In this document: in pieces, positions 1-6,461 of the stretch
Position numbering within the stretch: the first letter of the stretch is position 1
Layout: each line of letters starts with the position of its first letter
From: an uncultured Actinomycetes bacterium
Lineage (GTDB): Bacteria > Actinomycetota > Thermoleophilia > Solirubrobacterales > Solirubrobacteraceae
Length of the DNA stretch: 9,620 nucleotides
Direction of reading: 5' to 3'
NCBI GenBank assembly: GCA_937888775.1
Contig: CALAQT010000326.1
Location: 1 to 9,620 of the forward strand
The notes under the pieces: generated by a model
Seen by the model: the letters and a program-made list of their open reading frames with translations, nothing else
Told to the model about the DNA's origin: nothing
Databases searched by the model: none
Translations under genes and position numbers: made by a program

Positions 1-109
1 GCGGGGTTGGTGTTTGAGATCCCCCAGCGACTGCTCGCGAGGGTCCGGCGGAGCGACTCTCCCGCCTCGAAGCCCTGATCTGTCTGCACCAGTTCGGATA
101 CTGCCGGGT

Positions 110-529
110 GTGAGCAAGCGCTCCCGACGACGAACGCGCGGGCAGGTCCAGCCCCAACTGCACGCGTCGCGTCCCGCGCGCATCCCGCCACCAGACCCGG
201 CAGCCAAATCCGAGCGCCTGTTGCTCGATCAGATCGCTGCCGGCGAGCTGGACCTGCACCTGGCCGCGATCGCCGATGCGGTCTGGGCGCGCTATGAGCT
301 GCTGCACACGGTCAGCGCGGCCAAAGCGCTCGCGATGCTCAACGTCGGCGACCGCGTTCGCATCAACCACCACGCCAGCCCCCGCTACCTGCACGGCATC
401 CAGGGCAACGTTGTCGAGCTCGACGAGCACAGCGCAACCGTCTGCTTGCACCGCCCGGTCGGCCGCTTCAAGAGCGGCGAGATCCGCTGCCCACCGCTCG
501 TACTCGACAGGCTCAACCCAGCTGCCTGA
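110..529 (+). CDS. Small basic protein with a KOW-like C-terminal domain, function unknown
   Basis: I do not recognise a named family. From the GTG at 110 the product is 139 aa. The N-terminus (about residues 1-35) is rich in Arg, Pro and Ser and looks disordered. Residues about 38-75 look helical. The C-terminal 60 residues start at VGDRVRIN, continue with a G-x-x-G-x-V turn and a short beta strand (SATVCLHRPVGRF), and end at CPPLVLDRL. This resembles the small beta-barrel KOW/SH3-like folds that bind nucleic acid or ribosomes. An open frame extends up to 14, but that part is low-complexity, and a GATACT box at 97-102 sits 7 nt before the GTG, which favours 110. The gene lies 27 bp before the next gene on the same strand, so the two are probably co-transcribed. 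The reading frame is well supported; the function is not. Confidence 0.6.
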   Translation: MSKRSRRRTRGQVQPQLHASRPARIPPPDPAAKSERLLLDQIAAGELDLHLAAIADAVWARYELLHTVSAAKALAMLNVGDRVRINHHASPRYLHGIQGNVVELDEHSATVCLHRPVGRFKSGEIRCPPLVLDRLNPAA

Positions 530-556
530 GCTACCAAGAGGGAGACCCGTCCGACC

Positions 557-880
557 ATGAGCCCAGCCCGCCGGGCCGATCCCGAACTCGACAGCTTGAT
601 CGAGGAGATCAACGTCGATTGCTACAACGAGGACGAGCAGCTCACGGCGTTTGAGAACGCCTTCTACGAGGCCGACTTCCCATGCCCCGGCACCGTCATC
701 GGCGAGGACGTCGAGGTGCTCTCAGTCAGCCTGAGCAACCGCCGCCAAGAGCTGATCGCCACCTGCCAGCGCGACGGACGCCGCCACGAACTTGCGCTTC
801 TCGACATCACCGTCCAGGCAGACCCAACCACCTCGCGCCTGCTCGCCGCGTACCGCCGCTGGGTCGGCGATCAAGGCTGA
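557..880 (+). CDS. Small acidic protein resembling CcbP-type calcium-binding proteins
   Basis: The product is 107 aa. A purine-rich Shine-Dalgarno-like stretch (AGAGGGAG, 537-544) precedes the ATG by 12 nt. The N-terminal half is strongly acidic: LIEEINVDCYNEDEQ, then AFENAFYEADFP. The second half carries short beta strands (EDVEVLSVSL, ELIATCQRDGRRHELALLDITV). The order VD-x-Y-x-x-x-EQ, an aromatic-rich helix, a conserved FP, then a hydrophobic strand is how I remember the cyanobacterial CcbP calcium-binding family and its actinobacterial relatives. That link is from memory of the pattern, not from a search. It sits 27 bp downstream of the KOW-like gene and has no close downstream partner. 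Calcium binding is a hypothesis. An acidic protein of this size could also be an inhibitor or adaptor of its basic neighbour. Confidence 0.65.
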   Translation: MSPARRADPELDSLIEEINVDCYNEDEQLTAFENAFYEADFPCPGTVIGEDVEVLSVSLSNRRQELIATCQRDGRRHELALLDITVQADPTTSRLLAAYRRWVGDQG

Positions 881-992
881 GACGACCTCCTGATCAGCAT
901 CAGCTCTCGCCGCTGTCAGCGTCGATGCGCCGAGAAAGCCATGCACGGAGTGGGTGCGCGTTCGGGGTTGCTCAAAAAGGGACAGAATGCGC

Positions 993-998
993 TAATCT
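993..998 (+). promoter_or_regulatory. Candidate -10 box of abiEi, leaderless arrangement
   Basis: TAATCT fits the actinobacterial TANNNT -10 consensus and ends 7 nt before the ATG at 1006. Transcription would start at or next to the A of the start codon, giving a leaderless mRNA. A weak -35 match, TTGCTC, lies at 968-973 with a long 19-nt spacer. There is no Shine-Dalgarno sequence between the box and the ATG. Confidence 0.55.
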
Positions 999-1005
999 AA
1001 GCGTC

Positions 1006-1581
1006 ATGCCTACGGATCGGTTCGCTCAGCTAGCGGAGATCGCGGTCGACCAGCACGGTCTCTTCGAGCTCGAGGACTCCCGTGTTGTGGGTTATGCCGA
1101 CAACACGATCGCTCAGATGGCGCGCCGTGGTGTGCTGGAGCGCGTGAGCCACGGCACCTATCGCATCCCGTTCCTATCGGGGGGCAGGCTGAGCGCGTAT
1201 ATGGAGGCGGCTCTGTGGCCTGCCGGCGTACGGGGGGTGCTGAGTCATGACACGGCGCTTGACCTGTGGGATGTCAGCGACGTCAACCCCGGCAAGATCC
1301 ACATCACCGTCCCTCGCGCGCACCGGCCGCAGCGCAAGCTGCCGGCCGCCTATGTGATCCACCGAGAAGATCTTCGCGACGCGGACCTCACCACGATCGA
1401 GGGAATCTCGATTGTGACGCTCGAACGCGCCGTCCGGGAATGCGCGGCCGGGCACCTTAGCCCCGACCTACTGGAGCAGGCGGTACGCCACGGCCGCGAG
1501 CGAGGACTGCTGAGCACCGAGCAAGCCGCCGCCTTGATCCGAGACCTCGGAATCGATCGCTTGGCGACGGTCAGGGCATGA
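1006..1581 (+). CDS. abiEi: AbiEi-type antitoxin and transcriptional repressor
   Basis: The product is 191 aa. It resembles antitoxins of type IV AbiE systems, which have an N-terminal winged helix and a C-terminal domain and repress their own promoter. Residues about 6-55 form the winged helix, with a helix-turn-helix around YADNTIAQMARRGVLERV followed by the wing HGTYRI. Residues about 60-100 carry the family signature: a hydrophobic helix (AALWPAGVRGVLS), then SHDTALDLWDVSDV and a strand KIHITVPR. The long open frame starts at 682, but the part before 1006 only overlaps the previous gene in another frame, so ATG 1006 is the start. The stop codon overlaps an ATG (ATGA, 1578-1581), the usual coupling to AbiEii. 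The antitoxin frame is intact although its toxin partner is destroyed. Confidence 0.85.
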   Translation: MPTDRFAQLAEIAVDQHGLFELEDSRVVGYADNTIAQMARRGVLERVSHGTYRIPFLSGGRLSAYMEAALWPAGVRGVLSHDTALDLWDVSDVNPGKIHITVPRAHRPQRKLPAAYVIHREDLRDADLTTIEGISIVTLERAVRECAAGHLSPDLLEQAVRHGRERGLLSTEQAAALIRDLGIDRLATVRA

Positions 1582-2190
1582 GCGAAACGACGGGCCAACC
1601 GTCGAGGCGACCGAAGAGTCCCAAGACGAAGGCCCGCCCGGAACAGACCGCGACTTCTCGTTTCGCCGCGGCGCGATCGACGATCTGCCCGCCCGTCCGC
1701 ACGTCAAAAAAGGTCCGAGTCCAAGTGAGCTTCGCCGGCCGTGTGCTCTGCTCGCCCCAGCTCGAGATCGCTCCACTGAAGACTGGCGATGAGGAGTTCG
1801 TAACCGTGCCCGGGTCCAGTCTGGCTGCGGTCGGGCTCGACGGCCCAGACCTCGTACTGGTGCTCGCCGAGCGAGGGCAGATCGCCCAGAAGTTGCACGC
1901 GGTCACTGAGCAGTTTCCTGACGACCGGGAGAACCCGCGATTCCGCGATCTCATCGACCTGCAACTGCTCGAGGCGCTCGCACCGGACCCCGTCCTTGTT
2001 CGCGAAGCCTGCGAGCGGGTATTCGCAGCGCGCGCAACACCCGTGGCCGCCGATCCTCGCCGTGCAGCCGAACTGGAACGAAGGGTACGCGGCGATGGCG
2101 GCAGTACTCGAGTTCGAGGTGGCCGATGTCGATCAAGCGGCGCGTGTCGTGCAGTCATACATCGCGCGGATCGCCACTGCCTTGCCCTGA
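1578..2190 (+). pseudogene. abiEii: Degraded AbiEii nucleotidyltransferase toxin
   Basis: Intact AbiEii proteins are nucleotidyltransferase-fold toxins of roughly 230-300 aa. Here only the C-terminal part remains, in three frames. The frame of 1580 reads RDFSFRRGAIDDLPARPHVKK (from 1649). An extra A in the A6 run at 1706-1711 shifts into the frame of 1578, which reads KKVRVQVSFAGR, SPQLEIAP and the family-typical AQKLHAVTE, then RENPRFRDLIDLQLL. A missing base near 2036-2040 then shifts to the third frame, which gives HPWPPILAVQPNW, GYAAMAAVL and IARIATALP before TGA at 2188-2190. Removing one A and adding one base joins all parts into a continuous AbiEii C-terminus. The N-terminal half, with the GG/GS and D-x-D catalytic motifs, is absent between the coupled ATG at 1578 and 1649. 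The toxin should be inactive. Confidence 0.8.
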
Positions 2191-2305
2191 GGTCACGACC
2201 GAACGCGACTCGTCACCGGCCGCGCATCCCAGCGACTCGCTGGCGCAGCGCCACACCGAGCCGCCGATGATCACAGGTGTGGCCGCCTCACAGACATTCA
2301 CCGCT

Positions 2306-2325
2306 GTTCACAGGATTCTGTGAAC
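2306..2325. promoter_or_regulatory. Perfect 8-bp inverted repeat, possible operator
   Basis: GTTCACAG at 2306-2313 and CTGTGAAC at 2318-2325 are exact reverse complements separated by GATT. TCACAG also occurs at 2271-2276 and 2288-2293, so the hexamer appears three times at intervals of 17 and 20 bp, near two helical turns. No T-tract follows, so a terminator is unlikely. A dimeric DNA-binding protein is the simplest reading. The target could be the downstream gene at 2424 or an upstream start at 2340. Confidence 0.5.
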
Positions 2326-2411
2326 TTCCTGTCCGTCGTATGCCGCACACGGCCGTTCGCGGCGACGCCCGGGGCGCAACGCTTTGGCACGGACCGCCTC
2401 CCGGCGCGGGC

Positions 2412-2417
2412 TACGAT
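2412..2417 (+). promoter_or_regulatory. Candidate -10 box for the gene at 2424, leaderless arrangement
   Basis: TACGAT fits TANNNT and ends 6 nt before the GTG at 2424, so the transcript would begin on the start codon. A TTGGCA lies at 2384-2389, but its 22-nt spacer is too long for a normal -35. Confidence 0.45.
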
Positions 2418-2423
2418 GCCGCG

Positions 2424-3242
2424 GTGGCGATCGACGACGACGCGCTGGGCGACCTTCTCGACGAGATCGGGATTGGCCTGGAGCTGAATTCGGCTGGGCC
2501 GGCAATCGAGCCGTTACTGGCAGCGCTGATCGGCGAAGCACCGCCGTCGGCGCTCCACGCGGCAGCTGTCGGGGCTGTCGAGGCGTTGTGGGATTCCGAG
2601 CTCGAGCATGAGGTCCGCGCCGAGCTGGAAGGGTTCCGTGCCCACGTCGTCGGGGAAGACACCGCACTGGTGTCGAGGATCGATAGCGCGCTCCGGGGAT
2701 TGGGGGAGCCGTCGGCAGACAACCAGGTCGCGCACGTGCTGGTCTGGCGTGCGGCAGCGAAGCTCTTGCACCGGGCGAACCGCAACCACGAGCGGGTGGC
2801 CGAGCTCGAGCGAGCCCTTGAACGCGCGCCGCGAACCACGCATCGGCGTTTGACGCTGCCGATCGTCGGGGTCGCGAGCCTCGCGGCGGACGTCGGTGAC
2901 GAGGAGGCCGCGAAGGCGGTGGCCGAGTACGCCTTCACGCTGTCCACGAGTGGTCGACCGTCGCGCAAGCACCACGATCGGGCGGCTGCCCGGTTGGCCG
3001 AGCGGTTGGCGACTGATGAGCGGCGAGAATCGGTGCGCGCGTCGCTCGCCGAGCTGGCTGAGCTTTCCGCCGACGAGTTCCCGCTCTCCTCATCGGCGCT
3101 GCAAGAGCTTCTCGCGGAGCCGTTCCCGCGCGGTGCCCTGAAGGATGAGATCTGGATCAATCTCGTGGTCGGTCTGGCGCACGAGCAGCTCGAGGACGCG
3201 CTTGGCGAGGGGACTGCGGACTCACGAGATCCTCGCCGCTGA
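2424..3242 (+). CDS. Alpha-helical protein of unknown function
   Basis: The GTG at 2424 gives 272 aa; an in-frame ATG at 2340 would add 28 residues of unlikely composition. I recognise no family. The sequence is almost entirely predicted helix, rich in Ala, Glu, Leu and Arg. Helices of 15-25 residues are separated by short Gly/Pro/Asp turns, as in TPR- or HEAT-like arrays. Examples are LHAAAVGAVEALWDSELEHE, HVLVWRAAAKLLHRANRNHE followed by RVAELERALERAP, and DEEAAKAVAEYAF. The segment around residues 115-145 (WRAAAKLLHRA..., RVAELERALE) looks most like one TPR hairpin. No signal peptide or membrane segment is visible, so it is probably cytosolic and a protein-binding scaffold. It ends 40 bp before the SEC-C gene on the same strand, and its long clean frame with typical codon use supports a real gene. 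Confidence 0.65.
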   Translation: MAIDDDALGDLLDEIGIGLELNSAGPAIEPLLAALIGEAPPSALHAAAVGAVEALWDSELEHEVRAELEGFRAHVVGEDTALVSRIDSALRGLGEPSADNQVAHVLVWRAAAKLLHRANRNHERVAELERALERAPRTTHRRLTLPIVGVASLAADVGDEEAAKAVAEYAFTLSTSGRPSRKHHDRAAARLAERLATDERRESVRASLAELAELSADEFPLSSSALQELLAEPFPRGALKDEIWINLVVGLAHEQLEDALGEGTADSRDPRR

Positions 3243-3270
3243 TCCGGCGGCTGTCGTCCGGTTGCCCTCA

Positions 3271-3276
3271 TACCCT
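3271..3276 (+). promoter_or_regulatory. Candidate -10 box for the SEC-C gene, leaderless arrangement
   Basis: TACCCT matches TANNNT and ends exactly 6 nt before ATG 3283. There is no Shine-Dalgarno sequence in between. It lies in the 40-bp gap after the upstream stop codon, so the SEC-C gene may have its own promoter as well as any readthrough. I see no clear -35. Confidence 0.4.
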
Positions 3277-3282
3277 GACGAC

Positions 3283-4275
3283 ATGCCTTCCCGCAACGAG
3301 CCGTGCCCGTGTGGAAGCGGGCAGAAGTACAAGCGCTGCTGTCTTGTGCAGCTGGACGTTGTGGCACGCGAGCTCCGCGAGCGTGATGCGTTCCTGGGCG
3401 ATCTGACCGCGTGGCTCAGGGCCGAGCACGCGCAGAAGCTCGAGGAGGCGGGCAGCCACACGACGCTGATCCGGATGCTGCGTGGTGTCAGCGGGCGGGG
3501 CATGAGCATGGTGTGGGCGCTCAACGACTACCTGCCGGCAGACGGTGGGCCGACGCTGATGGAACGCTACATCGCCCGTCCCGGGCTCGGCCCGTCGGAC
3601 AAGGCGATCGCGCGAGGGCTGGCGGAGGCTCGCCTGGATGTCTATCGGGTGCGGTCGGTGGCGCCCGGCGTGTGTCTCGAGCTCGAGTCGCTCAGCGACG
3701 ACACGTCGGTGGGGGTTGCGTGGCGGGACGGGCTCGAGCACTTCCGGATCGCCGAGATCCTCGTCGCTCGCGTCGTCGATGCGACGACCGCGCCCACACT
3801 ATGGGGACCGGGAGCGCGTTTCCCAGCAGATGGCGAGAGGCGCTGGAGGGCGCGACTCGCGGCGTTGCCGGCCGATCCGGCGCAGACCGCACTGACGATC
3901 CTCGGCTTCCACCCCGACGACGCCGCCGAGCCGCTACCGGACGGGGTTGATCTGCACACGATGACCTGGTCGATCGAGGACGACGAGGGCGTGCTGAAGG
4001 CGATCGAGGACGACGATCTCTGGGAGTGTCTCGGCGAGGCGATCCCGAGCGGCTGGGCGTTCGCCTGGCCCGATGAGGCGACGCCGGCCGTCACCGACCT
4101 CGGCGGCTGGCGCGAGGAGGTGGGAGAGATCGAGGCCGCCCGCCTGATCATCCGCGAGCAGGACATCACCCTCCACAGCGCGGACCGCGGCACCCTGCAC
4201 GAGATCGCGTTCCTTCTTGAAGCCAACCTGGGCGAGCTGATTGTGCCGCGGCGCGAGTCCCTAGTAGCGGCGTGA
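3283..4275 (+). CDS. Protein with an N-terminal SEC-C zinc-binding motif
   Basis: The product is 330 aa. The frame is open back to 3145, but ATG 3283 puts the SEC-C motif at the very N-terminus: MPSRNEPCPCGSGQKYKRCC, with Cys8, Cys10, Cys19 and Cys20 as the expected zinc ligands. This motif occurs at the tail of SecA, where it binds SecB and ribosomes, and as a free module in many uncharacterised proteins. The rest (about residues 30-330) is an alpha/beta body I do not recognise. Two-thirds of the way along it has a very acidic segment (SIEDDEGVLKAIEDDDLWE) and it ends with a helix-strand pattern. It has no SecA ATPase motifs and no membrane segment. It lies between two helical-protein genes on the same strand, suggesting a three-gene unit. 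The SEC-C call is firm; the role of the body is unknown. Confidence 0.8.
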   Translation: MPSRNEPCPCGSGQKYKRCCLVQLDVVARELRERDAFLGDLTAWLRAEHAQKLEEAGSHTTLIRMLRGVSGRGMSMVWALNDYLPADGGPTLMERYIARPGLGPSDKAIARGLAEARLDVYRVRSVAPGVCLELESLSDDTSVGVAWRDGLEHFRIAEILVARVVDATTAPTLWGPGARFPADGERRWRARLAALPADPAQTALTILGFHPDDAAEPLPDGVDLHTMTWSIEDDEGVLKAIEDDDLWECLGEAIPSGWAFAWPDEATPAVTDLGGWREEVGEIEAARLIIREQDITLHSADRGTLHEIAFLLEANLGELIVPRRESLVAA

Positions 4276-4365
4276 GCGCCCGGGCGGGGCCGCGCTCGTT
4301 GAGGGCTGCAGTCAGGGCGTCTGTCGGCACTCGGGCACGCGACCATCGGGCGAAGGGACGCTACG

Positions 4366-5706
4366 GTGGCCCCTAGATCCACGAGTCGCCGCTCAGAGAC
4401 GCCGATCGGCGAGTTGGTCGCGGCACTGACGGTCGAAGAGCTGCGGGAGGTCGTCTCAGCCGCGGTCGATCGTCACGATGACGTGGAGCGCCAGATGCGG
4501 CTGGTGGCCGCTCGCGCGCCAGGCGATCTGGCGCAGTTGCGCGCCGAGGTGGATCGCGGTCTTCGCACGCGACGGTTTCTCGGCTACCGGGAGAGCATGG
4601 AGTGGGCGCGGGCGGCGCGGCCGATCGTCGCAGAGCTGGAAGCGGCCGTCCGGACATCCCCGTCAAGGGAGCTGGTGGAGCTTCTGTAGCGTGCGGTCGG
4701 TCATGTCGTCAAGGTGATCCTGCATGCGGATGACTCCTCCGGGTTGATCGGTGATGTGGCGCGGGAGTTGCTGGTCGTGCACGCGCTTGCGTGTGATGCG
4801 GGGGTTGCCGATCCGGTCAAGCTGGCCGCATGGATGATCCGGTTCCGGTTCGTCGACCAGGACTTCTTCGAGGTCGACCCGGTCCGCTACGCGAGCGCGC
4901 TCGGTGAGGACGGGATCGCTGCGTATCGACAAGCGGTCGCCGCCCACCCTGGCGGCGACTCGTTCGCGGCCCGCTACGCGCGCGAGCGTCTCGCCGTCCT
5001 GGACGGTGACGTTGACGCGATCGTGAAACTGCTGGGTGGGGACCTGAGCACCCCTTACCGGTTCGTGCGGGTCGCAGAGGCGATGGCCGAGCTTGGGCGA
5101 GATGACGAGACGCTGGCCTGGACGGCCCGTGGCATCGCGGAGACCCACGGATGGCAGACCGCCAAGCTGTACGACTTGGCGTGTGCCGTTCACGCGAAGC
5201 GCGGGCATCCGCTCGAGGTGCTTGCGCTGCGACGCGCGCAGCACGAGCGGATGCCATCTCTTTCAACCTATGGCACGCTGCGGACCGCCGCCGACGCGAT
5301 GGCCGCCTGGCCGCTCGAGCGCGATGCCGCCCGAGCGGCGTTGCAAAGAACCGATCTGCGCGCGCTCGTCGACGCCCTCCTCAGCGACGGCGAAAGCAGT
5401 CTCGCCTGGGACACAGCTCCGAGCGACGAGATCGGGGCTGACCTTTGGCTGCGTCTCGCCGAAAGTCGTGAGGCCGAAGGGCCCGCCGACGCGCTGGCCG
5501 TGTACCAACGGGTCGCTGACGAAGTGCTCGAAATGGCCGACCGGCGGGCGTACGCGGCGGCCGTGCGAATACTCAAGCGCGCTCGAGCGGCGGCGCAGAG
5601 TGCGGGCGCGCTGACCGAGTTCACCGAATACATCACGCACGTGCGCGAGCAGTACCGGCGACGGCCGACCCTGATCGCGATGCTGGACAAGTCCAACCTT
5701 CACTGA
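4366..5706 (+). pseudogene. Helical-repeat gene resembling the non-finger region of SWIM zinc-finger proteins, split by an in-frame TAG
   Basis: Two open stretches, 4366-4689 (107 aa) and 4714-5706 (330 aa), lie in the same frame and are separated only by TAG 4687-4689. Reading through it gives RELVELL-x-RAVGHVVKVILHADD, a smooth helix; a CAG-to-TAG change would explain the stop. From memory, TVEELREVVSAAVDRHDDVERQMRL, an eight- to nine-residue linker, then HADDSSGLIGDVARELL, DP-x-KLA and RFVDQDFFE follow the helical region that comes after the SWIM finger in actinobacterial SWIM-family proteins. No C-x-C-x(n)-C-x-H finger is present, so this is a finger-less relative or a partner protein. 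The GTG at 4366 is preceded by AAGGGA (4353-4358) at 7 nt. A separate restart at GTG 4714 has no Shine-Dalgarno sequence. The gene is either inactivated, translated as two pieces, or read through. Confidence 0.7.
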
Positions 5707-5727
5707 AAGGACAATTGGACCGAGGCC

Positions 5728-5770
5728 GCTCCTAGCTGGAGCCCCAGCGTCGCTTCTCGGTGAGAAAGCG
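5728..5770. terminator. Two adjacent hairpins between convergent genes, possible bidirectional terminator
   Basis: GCTCC 5728-5732 pairs with GGAGC 5738-5742 around a 5-nt loop. CGCTTCTC 5751-5758 then pairs with GAGAAAGCG 5762-5770, 8 bp with one bulged A and loop GGT. They fill the 81-bp gap between the plus-strand gene ending at 5706 and the minus-strand gene ending at 5788. No T-tract follows on either strand, so intrinsic termination is uncertain, though actinobacterial terminators often lack one. Confidence 0.4.
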
Positions 5771-5787
5771 GCGGCGGTTCGCGCCCC

Positions 5788-6201
5788 TCAGCAAACGCCG
5801 ATGCCCAGATCCGCAGCGGAGCCGCGCAGCTTCTCGTCGAAGGTGAGCACGGCGCCGCCGCTGCGGGCGGCGGCAAGAAGGACGCAACAGTCCGGCATCC
5901 GTCGCCCAGTCCTGGCCCGGAGCGACGCCAGCTGCATGGCGGCGTCTGCAGGGATGTCAAGCACCGTCACGTCCATCGCCTTGAGCGCCGCATACGCCTG
6001 CTCGCCCAACCCGCTGGCGGTCGGATGAACAAGCACATCTGCCACGGTCAGCGCACTCGCCGCCAGTGGCCCTTGGGCAGCCGCCCGCTCCAGCCTGTCC
6101 ACGGCACGCGAGTGCTGGGCGTCGTCGGGATTCAGGTGCGCAATCAGGACGTCTGCGTCCAGCACGGTCGGGCGGGCCGGGGCAACGTCGGCAGCGGTCA
6201 T
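5788..6201 (-). CDS. vapC: PIN-domain ribonuclease toxin, VapC-like
   Basis: The product is 137 aa, normal for VapC. PIN toxins are Mg2+-dependent RNases that cut tRNA or rRNA when freed from their antitoxin. The first acidic site is in VLDADVLIAHL (Asp15, with Asp17 near). The second is in SALTVADVLVHP, where Asp55 stands where most relatives have Glu. The third is Asp104 in RMPDCCVLLAAA, and the fourth is Asp122 in LTFDEKL. The helix-strand order matches the PIN fold over the full length. The start codon overlaps the stop of the antitoxin gene by four bases, indicating translational coupling. The full set of acidic residues suggests an active toxin, with the Glu-to-Asp change as the only oddity. 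Confidence 0.88.
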   Translation of the reverse strand: MTAADVAPARPTVLDADVLIAHLNPDDAQHSRAVDRLERAAAQGPLAASALTVADVLVHPTASGLGEQAYAALKAMDVTVLDIPADAAMQLASLRARTGRRMPDCCVLLAAARSGGAVLTFDEKLRGSAADLGIGVC

Positions 6202-6455
6202 TCAGGCCACTCGTCGCGCAACCGCTCACGTGCATCGGGCGGCCACACACCGGCCAGAGAACCAGCGCTGTGCCGCACGCCGGCAACACGCCGTTGCGAG
6301 GCCGCCTCGTCGTGAATCATCCGCTGCCCCTCCGCGGCCAGGCGGGCCAGCAGTCGCGGTCGACTCAAGTCGGGCCACCGCCGCGCCGCCTCGTCCAATG
6401 CCGCAGCGAGCTCATCGGTCTCCGTGACGAGCAGACGGTGGCGTTTCGTCGGCAT
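6198..6455 (-). CDS. vapB: VapB-like antitoxin
   Basis: The product is 85 aa and lies immediately upstream of the PIN toxin, with a four-base overlap. The N-terminus MPTKRHRLLVTETDELAAAL has the strand-plus-helix start of small antitoxins that dimerise to bind DNA. The C-terminal tail, ending SLAGVWPPDARERLRDEWPE, is the kind of extended segment that threads into the toxin active site. The exact DNA-binding class (ribbon-helix-helix or AbrB) is not clear by eye. The gene comes first in the operon, as expected. A TACACT box 6 nt upstream of the ATG and palindromes further upstream suggest autoregulated leaderless transcription. Confidence 0.78.
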   Translation of the reverse strand: MPTKRHRLLVTETDELAAALDEAARRWPDLSRPRLLARLAAEGQRMIHDEAASQRRVAGVRHSAGSLAGVWPPDARERLRDEWPE

Positions 6456-6461
6456 ACGGCA

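Larger units (their letters stand above)
2191..2423. other. Intergenic stretch with a repeat-rich putative control region
   Basis: I see no convincing gene here. The short open frames lack codon character or family resemblance. The right half is less GC-rich and holds three TCACAG copies and a perfect inverted repeat, annotated separately, followed by a -10-like TACGAT box just before the next start codon. The frame of the next gene runs back to an ATG at 2340. That extension (MPHTAVRGDARG and onward) looks like untranslated sequence. Confidence 0.5.

Noticed and set aside
682..1005. N-terminal extension of AbiEi from an ATG at 682
   Set aside because: It overlaps the CcbP-like gene in another frame, is rich in Arg/Pro/His, and the family fold and -10 box place the start at 1006.
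2411..3367. Long minus-strand open frame (318 aa)
   Set aside because: It is the complement-frame shadow of the helical-protein gene, very rich in Ser, Arg and Ala, with no start signal or domain pattern.
4362..4367. TACGGT as a leaderless -10 box for the SWIM-like gene
   Set aside because: It overlaps the GTG start at 4366, and no start codon lies 6-7 nt downstream; the AAGGGA Shine-Dalgarno sequence explains this start better.
3642..4382. Long minus-strand open frame (246 aa)
   Set aside because: It shadows the SEC-C gene, with biased Ser/Arg composition and no recognisable motif.
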